Below, piece by piece: positions 1-5,919 of a DNA stretch of 6,883 nt. The notes beneath the pieces are model-generated. The model was given only the letters and a program-made list of their open reading frames with translations. It made no database searches and had not been told where the DNA came from. Location: the NCBI GenBank assembly GCA_009780755.1, contig WQZL01000137.1, positions 1-6,883 on the forward strand, given 5' to 3'. Positions within the stretch are counted from its first letter, which is position 1. Every line of letters starts with the position of its first letter. The translations under genes and the position numbers were made by a program. This DNA comes from Promicromonosporaceae bacterium (GTDB lineage: Bacteria > Actinomycetota > Actinomycetes > Actinomycetales > Cellulomonadaceae).

Positions 1-799
1 CGGTCTTCAGCTCAACCACGATGTACCTGCGTTGGGGGATGTGGAACAGCAACAGGTCGGCTACCACCTCATCGGTGGCGCCCTTTGAGTCGGTGACAGA
101 TAGGCGCACTTGTCGGCCAACAAACGCCATACCGCGACCGAACTCCGTCAACGTCGCCTGAAGGCGATCCATCAACGCCTGCTCAACAGTGCGCTCCTCA
201 ACCCGGCTAACGAGAGCCAGATGCTCGAACACGTAAGGATCCTTGGTGATTTGCTGAGCAAGATCAGAATCGGGTGGCTCCAGCGTGCCCGCAAAATTCG
301 TGATGGCGGCACTGTCTCGCTCCTTCAACCCTGAGTTGATGCACAGTTCAAGCACATTGCGAGACCAACCCTCGGCAACTGCACGTTCGGCGTACCACTT
401 GCGGTCAGACTGACGGCTGAGCCGGTCAAGCAGAACCCGAACATGACCCCAAGGCAGTTGTCCCACAGCTTGTGGGACAAATCCCTCTGTGCCCGGCCAC
501 GCTTCAGCAAACTTGCGCATGTAGTGCAGATTTGATCGTGACCAGCCTCGCTGGTCGGGAAACTCGAGTTTGAGGTCGATGGCCAGTCGATCTATCACTT
601 TTCCGCCCCAGCCCAATCGCTGCTGTCGATCTAGGATGTCCCTGCCTATTGACCAGTAGAGGTGGAGTACCTCAGTGTTAGCGGCGCGCGCAGCGCGGAA
701 CTGAGTTAGCCGCACCCGCTGCTTCAGGTCTGCGACCCACTCTGCGTAACCTTCGGGCGTAACGCCGTTGGTAGTAGCTTGTTTGTCCAGGTCATTCAT
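1..799 (-). CDS. DUF1016/YhcG-type PDDEXK nuclease, C-terminus cut by window edge
   Basis: This is an open frame of 266 codons from an ATG at 797-799 to the left edge with no stop, so the C-terminus is missing. The protein matches the DUF1016 (YhcG) pattern. The N-terminal winged-helix-like region carries LYWSIGRDI, then GWGGKVIDRLAIDL, then FPDQRGWSRSNLHYMRKF, followed by a GQLPWGHVRVLL segment. The PDDEXK nuclease core begins near the end: D248 in ADLLLFH and E263-x-K265 in VVELKT are the expected catalytic residues, and the window stops just after them. Family members are usually about 330-380 residues, so roughly 70-110 residues should follow. The family is often found beside type I restriction-modification genes and in defence islands; its exact substrate is not settled. 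The start is supported by an AAGGGG ribosome binding site 8 bases upstream. Sample lines have about 53-58% G+C, lower than the operon, which suggests transfer. The family call is by recognition of motifs, not by a search. Confidence 0.88.
   Translation of the reverse strand, partial: MNDLDKQATTNGVTPEGYAEWVADLKQRVRLTQFRAARAANTEVLHLYWSIGRDILDRQQRLGWGGKVIDRLAIDLKLEFPDQRGWSRSNLHYMRKFAEAWPGTEGFVPQAVGQLPWGHVRVLLDRLSRQSDRKWYAERAVAEGWSRNVLELCINSGLKERDSAAITNFAGTLEPPDSDLAQQITKDPYVFEHLALVSRVEERTVEQALMDRLQATLTEFGRGMAFVGRQVRLSVTDSKGATDEVVADLLLFHIPQRRYIVVELKT
458..480. repeat. Perfect inverted repeat inside the nuclease gene
   Basis: TTGTCCCACA (458-467) and TGTGGGACAA (471-480) are exact reverse complements separated by GCT. 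The 10-bp arms lie in the codons for VPQAVGQ of the nuclease. It could form a stable hairpin in DNA or mRNA on either strand. There is no T-tract after it on either strand, so it does not look like a terminator. It may be chance, since the encoded residues lie in a conserved part of the family. Confidence 0.6.
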
Positions 800-807
800 G
801 GTTCTCA

Positions 808-813
808 CCCCTT
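808..813 (-). promoter_or_regulatory. Ribosome binding site of the nuclease gene
   Basis: On the minus strand AAGGGG lies 8 bases before the ATG at 799. This supports that start; a second in-frame alternative is not needed, and the protein begins MNDLDKQ with the conserved family region starting about 20 residues later. Confidence 0.65.
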
Positions 814-976
814 ATTGAGCCGGTAACACCATTCTGCCTGGAACCACTGACAATATCCTCGAAGCCCTATGCATCCCGTCTGCGATCAGTGACGTTTCAT
901 CACATTAACCGCCGCAAAAGGCGCAAAACATTTGGAAGTCGCATAGCCCAGACTCGGTGGCAGCTGGCAACTCTAG

Positions 977-998
977 GTTCTGCGACTGCGAGCAGAAC
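977..998. repeat. Short inverted repeat upstream of the nuclease gene
   Basis: GTTCTGC (977-983) and GCAGAAC (992-998) are perfect complements around an 8-base loop. No run of T follows on either strand. It lies between the trxA terminator and the nuclease gene and could be an operator, a backup hairpin for transcript ends, or chance. Confidence 0.4.
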
Positions 999-1017
999 GA
1001 CGCCAGAGAAATGGCAA

Positions 1018-1046
1018 ACGGCCCGGTCGCGGAAGGGACCGGGCCG
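1018..1046 (-). terminator. Intrinsic terminator of the trxB-trxA operon
   Basis: ACGGCCCGGTC (1018-1028) and GACCGGGCCGT (1036-1046) form a perfect 11-bp GC-rich stem with a 7-base loop, starting 17 bases after the trxA stop codon. On the minus strand the stem is followed by TTTGCCATTTCT, a broken T-rich tail, as is common in high-GC bacteria. Its position directly after trxA marks the end of the operon and separates it from the nuclease gene. Confidence 0.85.
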
Positions 1047-1063
1047 TGAGTATGTGATGCCGT

Positions 1064-1399
1064 TTAGCCGAGGAAGGGTTCGATCTCGGCTAGGAGGTCT
1101 TTCTTGGGGCGGGGGCCGAGGATGGTCAGTATGGCCTCGCCGCCCTTAATCAGTACCATCGTCGGAATCTTCTGCACGCCGTACACCTGCGGGGTGTTGG
1201 GGGAGCCGTCGATGTCTACCTTGGCGATCACGAAGCGGCCTGCCTGCTCGGCGGCGATCTCGTCGAGGATGGGGGCCAGCTGGCGGCAGGGCGGGCACCA
1301 CGGTGCCCAGAAGTCAACCAACACCGGCAGGTCAGACTCCAGCACCTTCGCGCGGAAGGTGTCATCGGTTACGGCAATGGGGGTGGTGATGGCGCTCAC
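1064..1399 (-). CDS. trxA: Thioredoxin (CPPC active site)
   Basis: This is a 111-residue thioredoxin, the usual size for the family. It is a cytosolic dithiol-disulfide oxidoreductase that reduces protein disulfides and is recharged by thioredoxin reductase, encoded just upstream. The fold signature is clear: VLVDFWAPWC with the active-site cysteines C35 and C38, KVDID at 60-64, the cis-proline P79 in KIPTMVLIKGG, and a conserved C-terminal helix. The active site reads WCPPC instead of the standard WCGPC, so the residue after the first cysteine is proline. The GTG start at 1397-1399 is chosen because AAGGAG lies 6 bases upstream; the frame stays open further upstream, but that extension runs back into trxB and looks nothing like thioredoxin. 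It has no signal peptide. It lies 25 bases after trxB and is the last gene before the terminator. Confidence 0.95.
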   Translation of the reverse strand: MSAITTPIAVTDDTFRAKVLESDLPVLVDFWAPWCPPCRQLAPILDEIAAEQAGRFVIAKVDIDGSPNTPQVYGVQKIPTMVLIKGGEAILTILGPRPKKDLLAEIEPFLG

Positions 1400-1405
1400 A
1401 AATTT

Positions 1406-1411
1406 CTCCTT
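1406..1411 (-). promoter_or_regulatory. Ribosome binding site that fixes the trxA start
   Basis: AAGGAG on the minus strand is followed by AAATTT and then GTG (1397-1399). This strong site decides for the 111-residue thioredoxin and against the longer 167-codon frame that overlaps trxB. Confidence 0.85.
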
Positions 1412-1424
1412 AAGTTGAGCTTGT

Positions 1425-2354
1425 TTAGGCAAGGTATGCCTGGGCGTCCAGGGCGGCTGCACAGCCGGAACCGGCGGCCGTAATGGCTTGGCGATACGTA
1501 TGATCCACGACATCGCCGCAGGCGAAGACGCCGGGAAGATTGGTGCGGGTGCTGCGCCCCTCGACAAGAATGTACCCCTCGTCGTCTAGGTCAACTTGGC
1601 CCCGCACCAACGCCGAACGTGGGTCGTGGCCAATGGCAACGAACAGCGCGGTCACAGGCAGTTCGCGGGTTTCGCCGGTAACCGTGTCGCTCAGGATCAA
1701 CCCCTCCACCGTCGTCTCTCCGATGATGCCAGTCACCGCAGAGTTCCAGGCGAACTCGATCTTCGGATCGGCGGCGGCCCGTTCGGCCATGATCTTCGAG
1801 GCGCGCAGCTCGCCGCGACGGTGAATCAAGGTCACCTTGGCGGCGAAGCGGGTCAGGAAGGTGGCCTCCTGAATCGCCGAATCGCCACCGCCGACGACGG
1901 CGATGTGCTGGTCGCGGAAGAAGAACCCGTCACAGGTGGCGCACCAGGAGACGCCGCGGCCAGAAAGGCGCCGCTCGTCGGGTAACCCAAGCTCGCGGTA
2001 CGCCGAGCCGGTGGCGAGGATAACCGTGCGGGCCAGGTAGGTATTGCCCTCGCCGGTGACCAGTGTTTTCACGTCACCGGTCAACTCAACGGACTCAACA
2101 TCATCCAGAACGATCTCCGCGCCAAAACGGGTGGCCTGCTCCTGCATCGCCGCCATGAGGTCCGGACCTTGCACGCCCTCGGGGAAGCCGGGATAGTTTT
2201 CCACCTCGGTGGTGGTCATCAGCGCGCCCCCGGAGGTAATCGCCCCGGCGATGACCACCGGATTCAGCCCGGCGCGCGCCGCGTAGATAGCGGCGGTGTA
2301 TCCGGCTGGGCCGGAGCCGACAATCACCACCTCGCGCGGGGAAGTCTCGATCAC
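1425..2354 (-). CDS. trxB: Thioredoxin reductase (NADPH)
   Basis: This flavoprotein of 309 residues has the usual length of the low-molecular-weight bacterial thioredoxin reductases. It passes electrons from NADPH through FAD to thioredoxin in the cytosol; its partner trxA follows directly. Residue numbers below count from the chosen GTG start. The FAD-binding motif is VGSGPAG at 12-18. The redox motif is SWCATCDG with C138 and C141. The NADPH-binding site is VVGGGDSA at 153-160 plus HRR at 178-180, which binds the NADPH 2'-phosphate. The second FAD motif, GVFACGDV, is at 275-282. Two in-frame GTG codons are possible: the one at 2358-2360 sits inside the AAAGGAG ribosome binding site with no spacing, so I chose the next one at 2352-2354. 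The gene begins 25 bases after the pseudokinase stop. Confidence 0.95.
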   Translation of the reverse strand: MIETSPREVVIVGSGPAGYTAAIYAARAGLNPVVIAGAITSGGALMTTTEVENYPGFPEGVQGPDLMAAMQEQATRFGAEIVLDDVESVELTGDVKTLVTGEGNTYLARTVILATGSAYRELGLPDERRLSGRGVSWCATCDGFFFRDQHIAVVGGGDSAIQEATFLTRFAAKVTLIHRRGELRASKIMAERAAADPKIEFAWNSAVTGIIGETTVEGLILSDTVTGETRELPVTALFVAIGHDPRSALVRGQVDLDDEGYILVEGRSTRTNLPGVFACGDVVDHTYRQAITAAGSGCAAALDAQAYLA

Positions 2355-2359
2355 GTTCA

Positions 2360-2366
2360 CTCCTTT
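2360..2366 (-). promoter_or_regulatory. Ribosome binding site that decides the trxB start
   Basis: AAAGGAG on the minus strand is followed by TGAAC and GTG at 2352-2354. The last G of this site is the first base of the upstream GTG (2358-2360), so that codon is unlikely to be the start. Confidence 0.7.
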
Positions 2367-2379
2367 ATGGGTTTACCTG

Positions 2380-4032
2380 CTACTCAACCGTAGCTTCAAA
2401 TAGCTGTAGGCGATAGGGGAAGTCTGGGTTGCCAGCTCCGTCGGTGGTGGTGGGCAGGTCGTTGATCCAGATGGTGAAGCTGTCAGTGGTGAAAGGCTCA
2501 TCCAAGGTGAACACCGTGTTTGGTGAAACCGGTCCCTCCGCAAGTATCTGCGCCGTTGCCGGATCGGCGGAGGCGCCCGCGAGAATCTGCACATTGCCGC
2601 CCGTTGAGTTGGTCAGCAGCGTGACCTCTGTAATCGAGGCATCCTCGCGCAGCGTGATCGTCAGACCGATGCCATCGCGCAACCCGCCGAACCTAGAGCT
2701 GCGATAGCCGCAGGTGTACCAGTAGGTGGTGGGATCGCCATCGATCACGTATGGGGCGTCTTCGGGGCGCTCACCGCAAGTCTGCGCGTCCCCCTTCTGC
2801 TCGATTGCCTCAATGACGGGCAATACCAACGTGGGGGTTGGAGTTGGGGTGGGGGTCAGCTCGTATCCAGGTTCGGTGGCGACAACATCGGGATATTCGG
2901 CCTCGTCGTCGGGACTGCGCAGCACGCCCATCGCCCACCAGGCTGCACCCACCACGGCGGCCAGCACGAGCGGCACCACGATTGGGGCGGGGTTCAGTGC
3001 GAATTTGCGCCGCTTACGGGCCTTGACGCGCGCAACCTGCGCCGGGGTGAGCGCAGCAACCACCGGAGTGAACACGTCCGGCAAGGGCGGTGGCGAACCG
3101 GTGTGGACTCGCGGCGGGATGGCTGGGGTCGGTAGGTTATTCGCGGTGGTGCGCGTGACGGAAGCAACCCGCGGAATGCGGCCGCTGGGCCGTTTTTCGT
3201 GGCCTTCGCGGTCCTGGGCCGATTCGGGAACGGTCGCCTTAATGGGGGGCACTACCGAACCCCACGGCTGTAATGCCTCGGCCAATGCACCTATGGTGGT
3301 GGGAGCGTCGGTAGCCGAAGCAAAGATACCGCTGATGGTCTTGCTGAATACCGGATCGACATGCGGTACTAGGTCTTCTAACGCAATCGGCAGCCCATAG
3401 GCATCGCGACGAACCACCATCGGTTGCGACGTGGCGATCAGCGGCAGGCGGGTCAGGTCTCGGCCCGCCCAGCGTGCAGTCAACGCGAAGTAGCCGAGCG
3501 CCGCAAGATCCTTGGTGTCCGCCGCCTGCCCGGCCTGATCCTCCGCCCGGATTCCGGCCAGCGCCGCATCGATCCCCAGGCCGGTGACGAACACGCGCCG
3601 TCCATCAATACGGATAGCTTCGGGCCGCAGTGTTAGGTGCCGCATTCCCTTGACCGCCGCCAACCGCAGCGCCTGGGCGGCCTCGCCCACCAGTGCCCGC
3701 GCCTGAGCGGCATCCAGCAGGCCATCGGCGACCACCTGGGCCAGCGAGCGGCCCGAGTACGGCGCCGAGACGATATAGGGCTTGGAACCTCCATCGATGG
3801 CCGCAGTGCCCGCGTCATAAAGCTGCACCAGGCCGGGATCGACGATAGGCGAGGCCAGACGGGCAGCGCTCAGGGCCGCCGGAGCCGTCTGCCCGGAAAG
3901 AACCAACACCCGCACGGGGCGGCCCAAGCGCAAGTCGCGGCCGTCCCACGCCTGAGCGGCGGTGAGGTCGGTAGTAGCGGTCCGATCCAGGCGGTAACGG
4001 CCCGCGATGGTGGCTCCGGGTCTGAGGCTCAC
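2380..4032 (-). CDS. Membrane pseudokinase with discoidin-like ectodomain (MviN C-terminal half homolog)
   Basis: This 550-residue protein resembles the C-terminal half of M. tuberculosis MviN (Rv3910), here a separate gene. Residues about 10-256 have a Ser/Thr kinase-like fold that has lost its catalytic residues. The ATP-binding lysine position reads RPVRVLVL (38-45), the catalytic loop reads RHLTLRPEAI (131-140) instead of HRDLKPEN, and DFG is replaced by GLG (151-153). A linker rich in Pro, Thr and Arg (260-345) leads to one membrane segment (about 350-371). Outside follow a TPTPTPTPT spacer (393-401) and a galactose-binding/discoidin-like domain (about 405-548) with the signature DGDPTTYWYT. 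Its only two cysteines, C419 and C441, are in this ectodomain. In mycobacteria PknB phosphorylates the equivalent pseudokinase, which then binds FhaA to restrain peptidoglycan synthesis; a similar role here is inferred. The GTG start has AAGGAG 11 bases upstream. Confidence 0.85.
   Translation of the reverse strand: MSLRPGATIAGRYRLDRTATTDLTAAQAWDGRDLRLGRPVRVLVLSGQTAPAALSAARLASPIVDPGLVQLYDAGTAAIDGGSKPYIVSAPYSGRSLAQVVADGLLDAAQARALVGEAAQALRLAAVKGMRHLTLRPEAIRIDGRRVFVTGLGIDAALAGIRAEDQAGQAADTKDLAALGYFALTARWAGRDLTRLPLIATSQPMVVRRDAYGLPIALEDLVPHVDPVFSKTISGIFASATDAPTTIGALAEALQPWGSVVPPIKATVPESAQDREGHEKRPSGRIPRVASVTRTTANNLPTPAIPPRVHTGSPPPLPDVFTPVVAALTPAQVARVKARKRRKFALNPAPIVVPLVLAAVVGAAWWAMGVLRSPDDEAEYPDVVATEPGYELTPTPTPTPTLVLPVIEAIEQKGDAQTCGERPEDAPYVIDGDPTTYWYTCGYRSSRFGGLRDGIGLTITLREDASITEVTLLTNSTGGNVQILAGASADPATAQILAEGPVSPNTVFTLDEPFTTDSFTIWINDLPTTTDGAGNPDFPYRLQLFEATVE
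2830..2856 (-). repeat. Thr-Pro repeat tract in the pseudokinase gene
   Basis: Nine codons (residues 393-401) encode TPTPTPTPT through near-identical six-base units of the form ACC/ACT-CCC/CCA. The tract is a stiff spacer between the membrane segment and the ectodomain and is the kind of short repeat that can change length. Confidence 0.7.
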
Positions 4033-4043
4033 GATGTCTAAGG

Positions 4044-4049
4044 CTCCTT
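4044..4049 (-). promoter_or_regulatory. Ribosome binding site overlapping the murJ stop
   Basis: On the minus strand TTAAGGAG contains both the murJ stop TAA (4048-4050) and the AAGGAG site for the pseudokinase GTG at 4030-4032, 11 bases further on. Ribosomes ending murJ would reach this site directly, which suggests translational coupling of the two proteins. Confidence 0.75.
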
Positions 4050-5919
4050 AAGGTTTACTTGGGCGCCTACGAATCCTACGCAGTATCGGGGCCATTGCCG
4101 CATCAAGTTCGCGGACTTTCATCACCTTTAGCCCAAAAAGGTATGTGAACAACATTACGCTGCCCGCAGCAGCGGTGATAGTTAGGGAATGCATCCAGCT
4201 CAGCCGAACCTGGTATGCGCCCAGTTGCTGGGCCACCCACCAGCCCGCCACGCCCGCTACCATCGCAGCCATGATGGCCCGCACGTACAGGTGCGTGATG
4301 CGGAAGCCATCCATGCCGTTTAGCTTGCGGCTCATGCCGCGTACCCTCAGCAACACCGACACCCAAACGCCCAGGGCGTAGGCTCCGGCGGCGGCGATGG
4401 CCCAATACTGGAAGTCGATTCGCTGCGCGGCCAGCCATAACGTGCTAACCATCACGGTGGTGGCGACCACCTGAATGACAAAGATGCCCTTGCCATCCTC
4501 GAAGGCGAAGTACATGCGCTTGACCATTACCGTCATGCCCAGGGCGACCAGCCCAAGTGACATGGCCTGCAAAACGGGCGCGCCAACATTGACCATCTGC
4601 TCCGAGGCGGTAGGCAACAGTGCCTTGGTGATGGGGCGAGCCAGCACCAGCAGCACGGCGGAGGAGAACACCGAAAACACGCCCGCCGTGCGCAGGCCAA
4701 CCGATAGGTCGCGGCGCACCTCGTCCAGATCGCCTGCGGCGGCGGCGGTACTCATCCGGGGGAACAACGCGGTGACGATGGAGACGACGATCAGTGAATG
4801 CGGCAGGAAATAGATCATCAACGCCTGCGAATAGGCGGCATTGCCCGCGATGACAGGGCAGGCCGCGAGGGCGAGGGCTTGCTCGGTCAGATCAGTGAGT
4901 TCCTGGGCTTGATCCCGGCAGTCTGTGGCCACCCGCCCCGCCGCCGATGTGGTGTTGACAAGGAAGAAGTTTCCAATCAGGTCGAGAGCCACCGCGCCGA
5001 GCGTCCAGCCCACCACCTTGCCAGCCGAGCGCAGGCCGATGCCCCGGACACCTAGCCGGAAGCGCCACCTAAAGCCAATGCGGCGCAACGGCCAGATCAG
5101 CAGCAGCGCCTGAGCGGCGATACCGAGGGTCGCGGTCCCGGCCAGGAGGGCGGTTTGCGCGGTACTCCAACCAGAGATGTCATCGATACCTCCGGCGGGC
5201 GTCGCGCCCCAGAGCAGCCAGAACAGGCCAAAACCGATCATCGAGACCACATTGTTGGCCACCGGCGCCCAGCCGAAGGCCCCGAAGTAGCCGCGGGCAT
5301 TAAGCGCCTGGCCCAGCAGGGAGAACAACCCGTAGAAGAACAGTTGTGGCACGCACCACAGCGCAAACGTGACCGCAAACGCGCGATGGGTATCCGACCA
5401 CTCGCCCGACAGGGTCATCAGGTGAACAAGTTGTGGCATGAGCAGGGCGATCACGGCGGTGAGTGCCGCGATGCTCAGGCCCGCGAAGGTGAGCAGCTTG
5501 TCCAGCCGCTCTTGGGCATTATGTGCGGCCATCGCCTTTAGCAGTTGGGGGATGAGTACCGCCTGCAAGATGCCGGCCGAGATCAGCGCGAACAGCAGGT
5601 TCGGCATCCGGTTGCCGACGTCGAAGGCGTCCGCGACGGTGCCCACCGAGCCGATGATCGCCACCAGCAGCATGGCCCGCACCTGCCCGGAGACGCGAGA
5701 GGCGAATGTGCCAAGACTCATCAGCATCGACCCGCGTCGCAGGGCATCATTTGAGGTAATCAAGCTGTTCGACGTCGGGGTGGCGCTATCGTCGGTCATT
5801 GCGGCGGCGCGCCGAGCCGGGGCGGTTAAGGCAACGCGACGAGAGACCCGATTGGGCCTAGCGAACCGGCGCCGAACGTGCCGGGGCCAACTAACGGGGT
5901 TAGGCGTCGCCATCGTCAC
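4048..5919 (-). CDS. murJ: Lipid II flippase MurJ (MviN family)
   Basis: This 623-residue polytopic membrane protein belongs to the MurJ/MviN branch of the MOP superfamily, which moves lipid-linked peptidoglycan precursor (lipid II) across the cytoplasmic membrane. The family signature is at residues 71-125: SRVSGQVRAM (R75 and R81, matching E. coli R18 and R24), ADAFDVGNRMPNLLF (D97 matching D39), then SAGILQAVLIP. About 14 hydrophobic segments follow, to about residue 600, with a basic tail ending in RRIRRRPSKP. Compared with E. coli, R52 is replaced by F110 and E57 by A115. A loop at about 322-360, between two membrane segments, looks longer than usual and holds C334 and C354. The protein lacks the kinase-like extension of mycobacterial MviN; that part is the next gene. 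The N-terminal 60 residues are Arg-rich and uncertain. The GTG at 5919 overlaps the upstream gene by 20 bases; ATG at 5913 is an equal option, and neither has a strong ribosome binding site. Confidence 0.93.
   Translation of the reverse strand: MTMATPNPVSWPRHVRRRFARPNRVSRRVALTAPARRAAAMTDDSATPTSNSLITSNDALRRGSMLMSLGTFASRVSGQVRAMLLVAIIGSVGTVADAFDVGNRMPNLLFALISAGILQAVLIPQLLKAMAAHNAQERLDKLLTFAGLSIAALTAVIALLMPQLVHLMTLSGEWSDTHRAFAVTFALWCVPQLFFYGLFSLLGQALNARGYFGAFGWAPVANNVVSMIGFGLFWLLWGATPAGGIDDISGWSTAQTALLAGTATLGIAAQALLLIWPLRRIGFRWRFRLGVRGIGLRSAGKVVGWTLGAVALDLIGNFFLVNTTSAAGRVATDCRDQAQELTDLTEQALALAACPVIAGNAAYSQALMIYFLPHSLIVVSIVTALFPRMSTAAAAGDLDEVRRDLSVGLRTAGVFSVFSSAVLLVLARPITKALLPTASEQMVNVGAPVLQAMSLGLVALGMTVMVKRMYFAFEDGKGIFVIQVVATTVMVSTLWLAAQRIDFQYWAIAAAGAYALGVWVSVLLRVRGMSRKLNGMDGFRITHLYVRAIMAAMVAGVAGWWVAQQLGAYQVRLSWMHSLTITAAAGSVMLFTYLFGLKVMKVRELDAAMAPILRRIRRRPSKP

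Larger units (their letters stand above)
800..1017. other. Intergenic region between the trxA terminator and the nuclease gene
   Basis: About 220 bases separate the trxA terminator from the nuclease start. The stretch is relatively AT-rich for this window (about half G+C in the lines counted) and should hold the nuclease promoter. I can find only weak candidates, such as TTGTCA at 848-853 on the minus strand with no convincing -10 box at the right distance. It also holds a hairpin at 977-998 and a small hairpin CGCC/GGCG at 910-923. I see no plausible gene; the 86-codon plus-strand frame beginning at 889 runs through the terminator into trxA and has no ribosome binding site. Confidence 0.6.

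Noticed and set aside
110..510. Small frames at 110-334 (+) and 325-510 (-)
   Set aside because: Both are out-of-frame shadows of the nuclease gene, whose full frame is open from 799 to the left edge with clear family motifs.
820..853. Possible promoter of the nuclease gene with TTGTCA at 848-853 (minus strand)
   Set aside because: No acceptable -10 hexamer is found 16-18 bases downstream; the match is too weak to annotate.
910..923. Small CGCC/GGCG hairpin with AAAA loop
   Set aside because: A 4-bp stem is expected by chance in GC-rich DNA.
889..1149. Plus-strand frame of 86 codons
   Set aside because: It has no ribosome binding site, runs through the trxA terminator and into trxA antisense, and has a low-complexity Arg/Gly-rich product.
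1400..1567. Longer thioredoxin frame of 167 codons
   Set aside because: The extra 56 residues overlap the end of trxB, do not resemble thioredoxin, and the strong AAGGAG site supports the GTG at 1399.
2726..3400. Plus-strand frame of 224 codons
   Set aside because: It is antisense to the pseudokinase gene, and its Val-Gly repeats are the reverse complement of the Thr-Pro tract.
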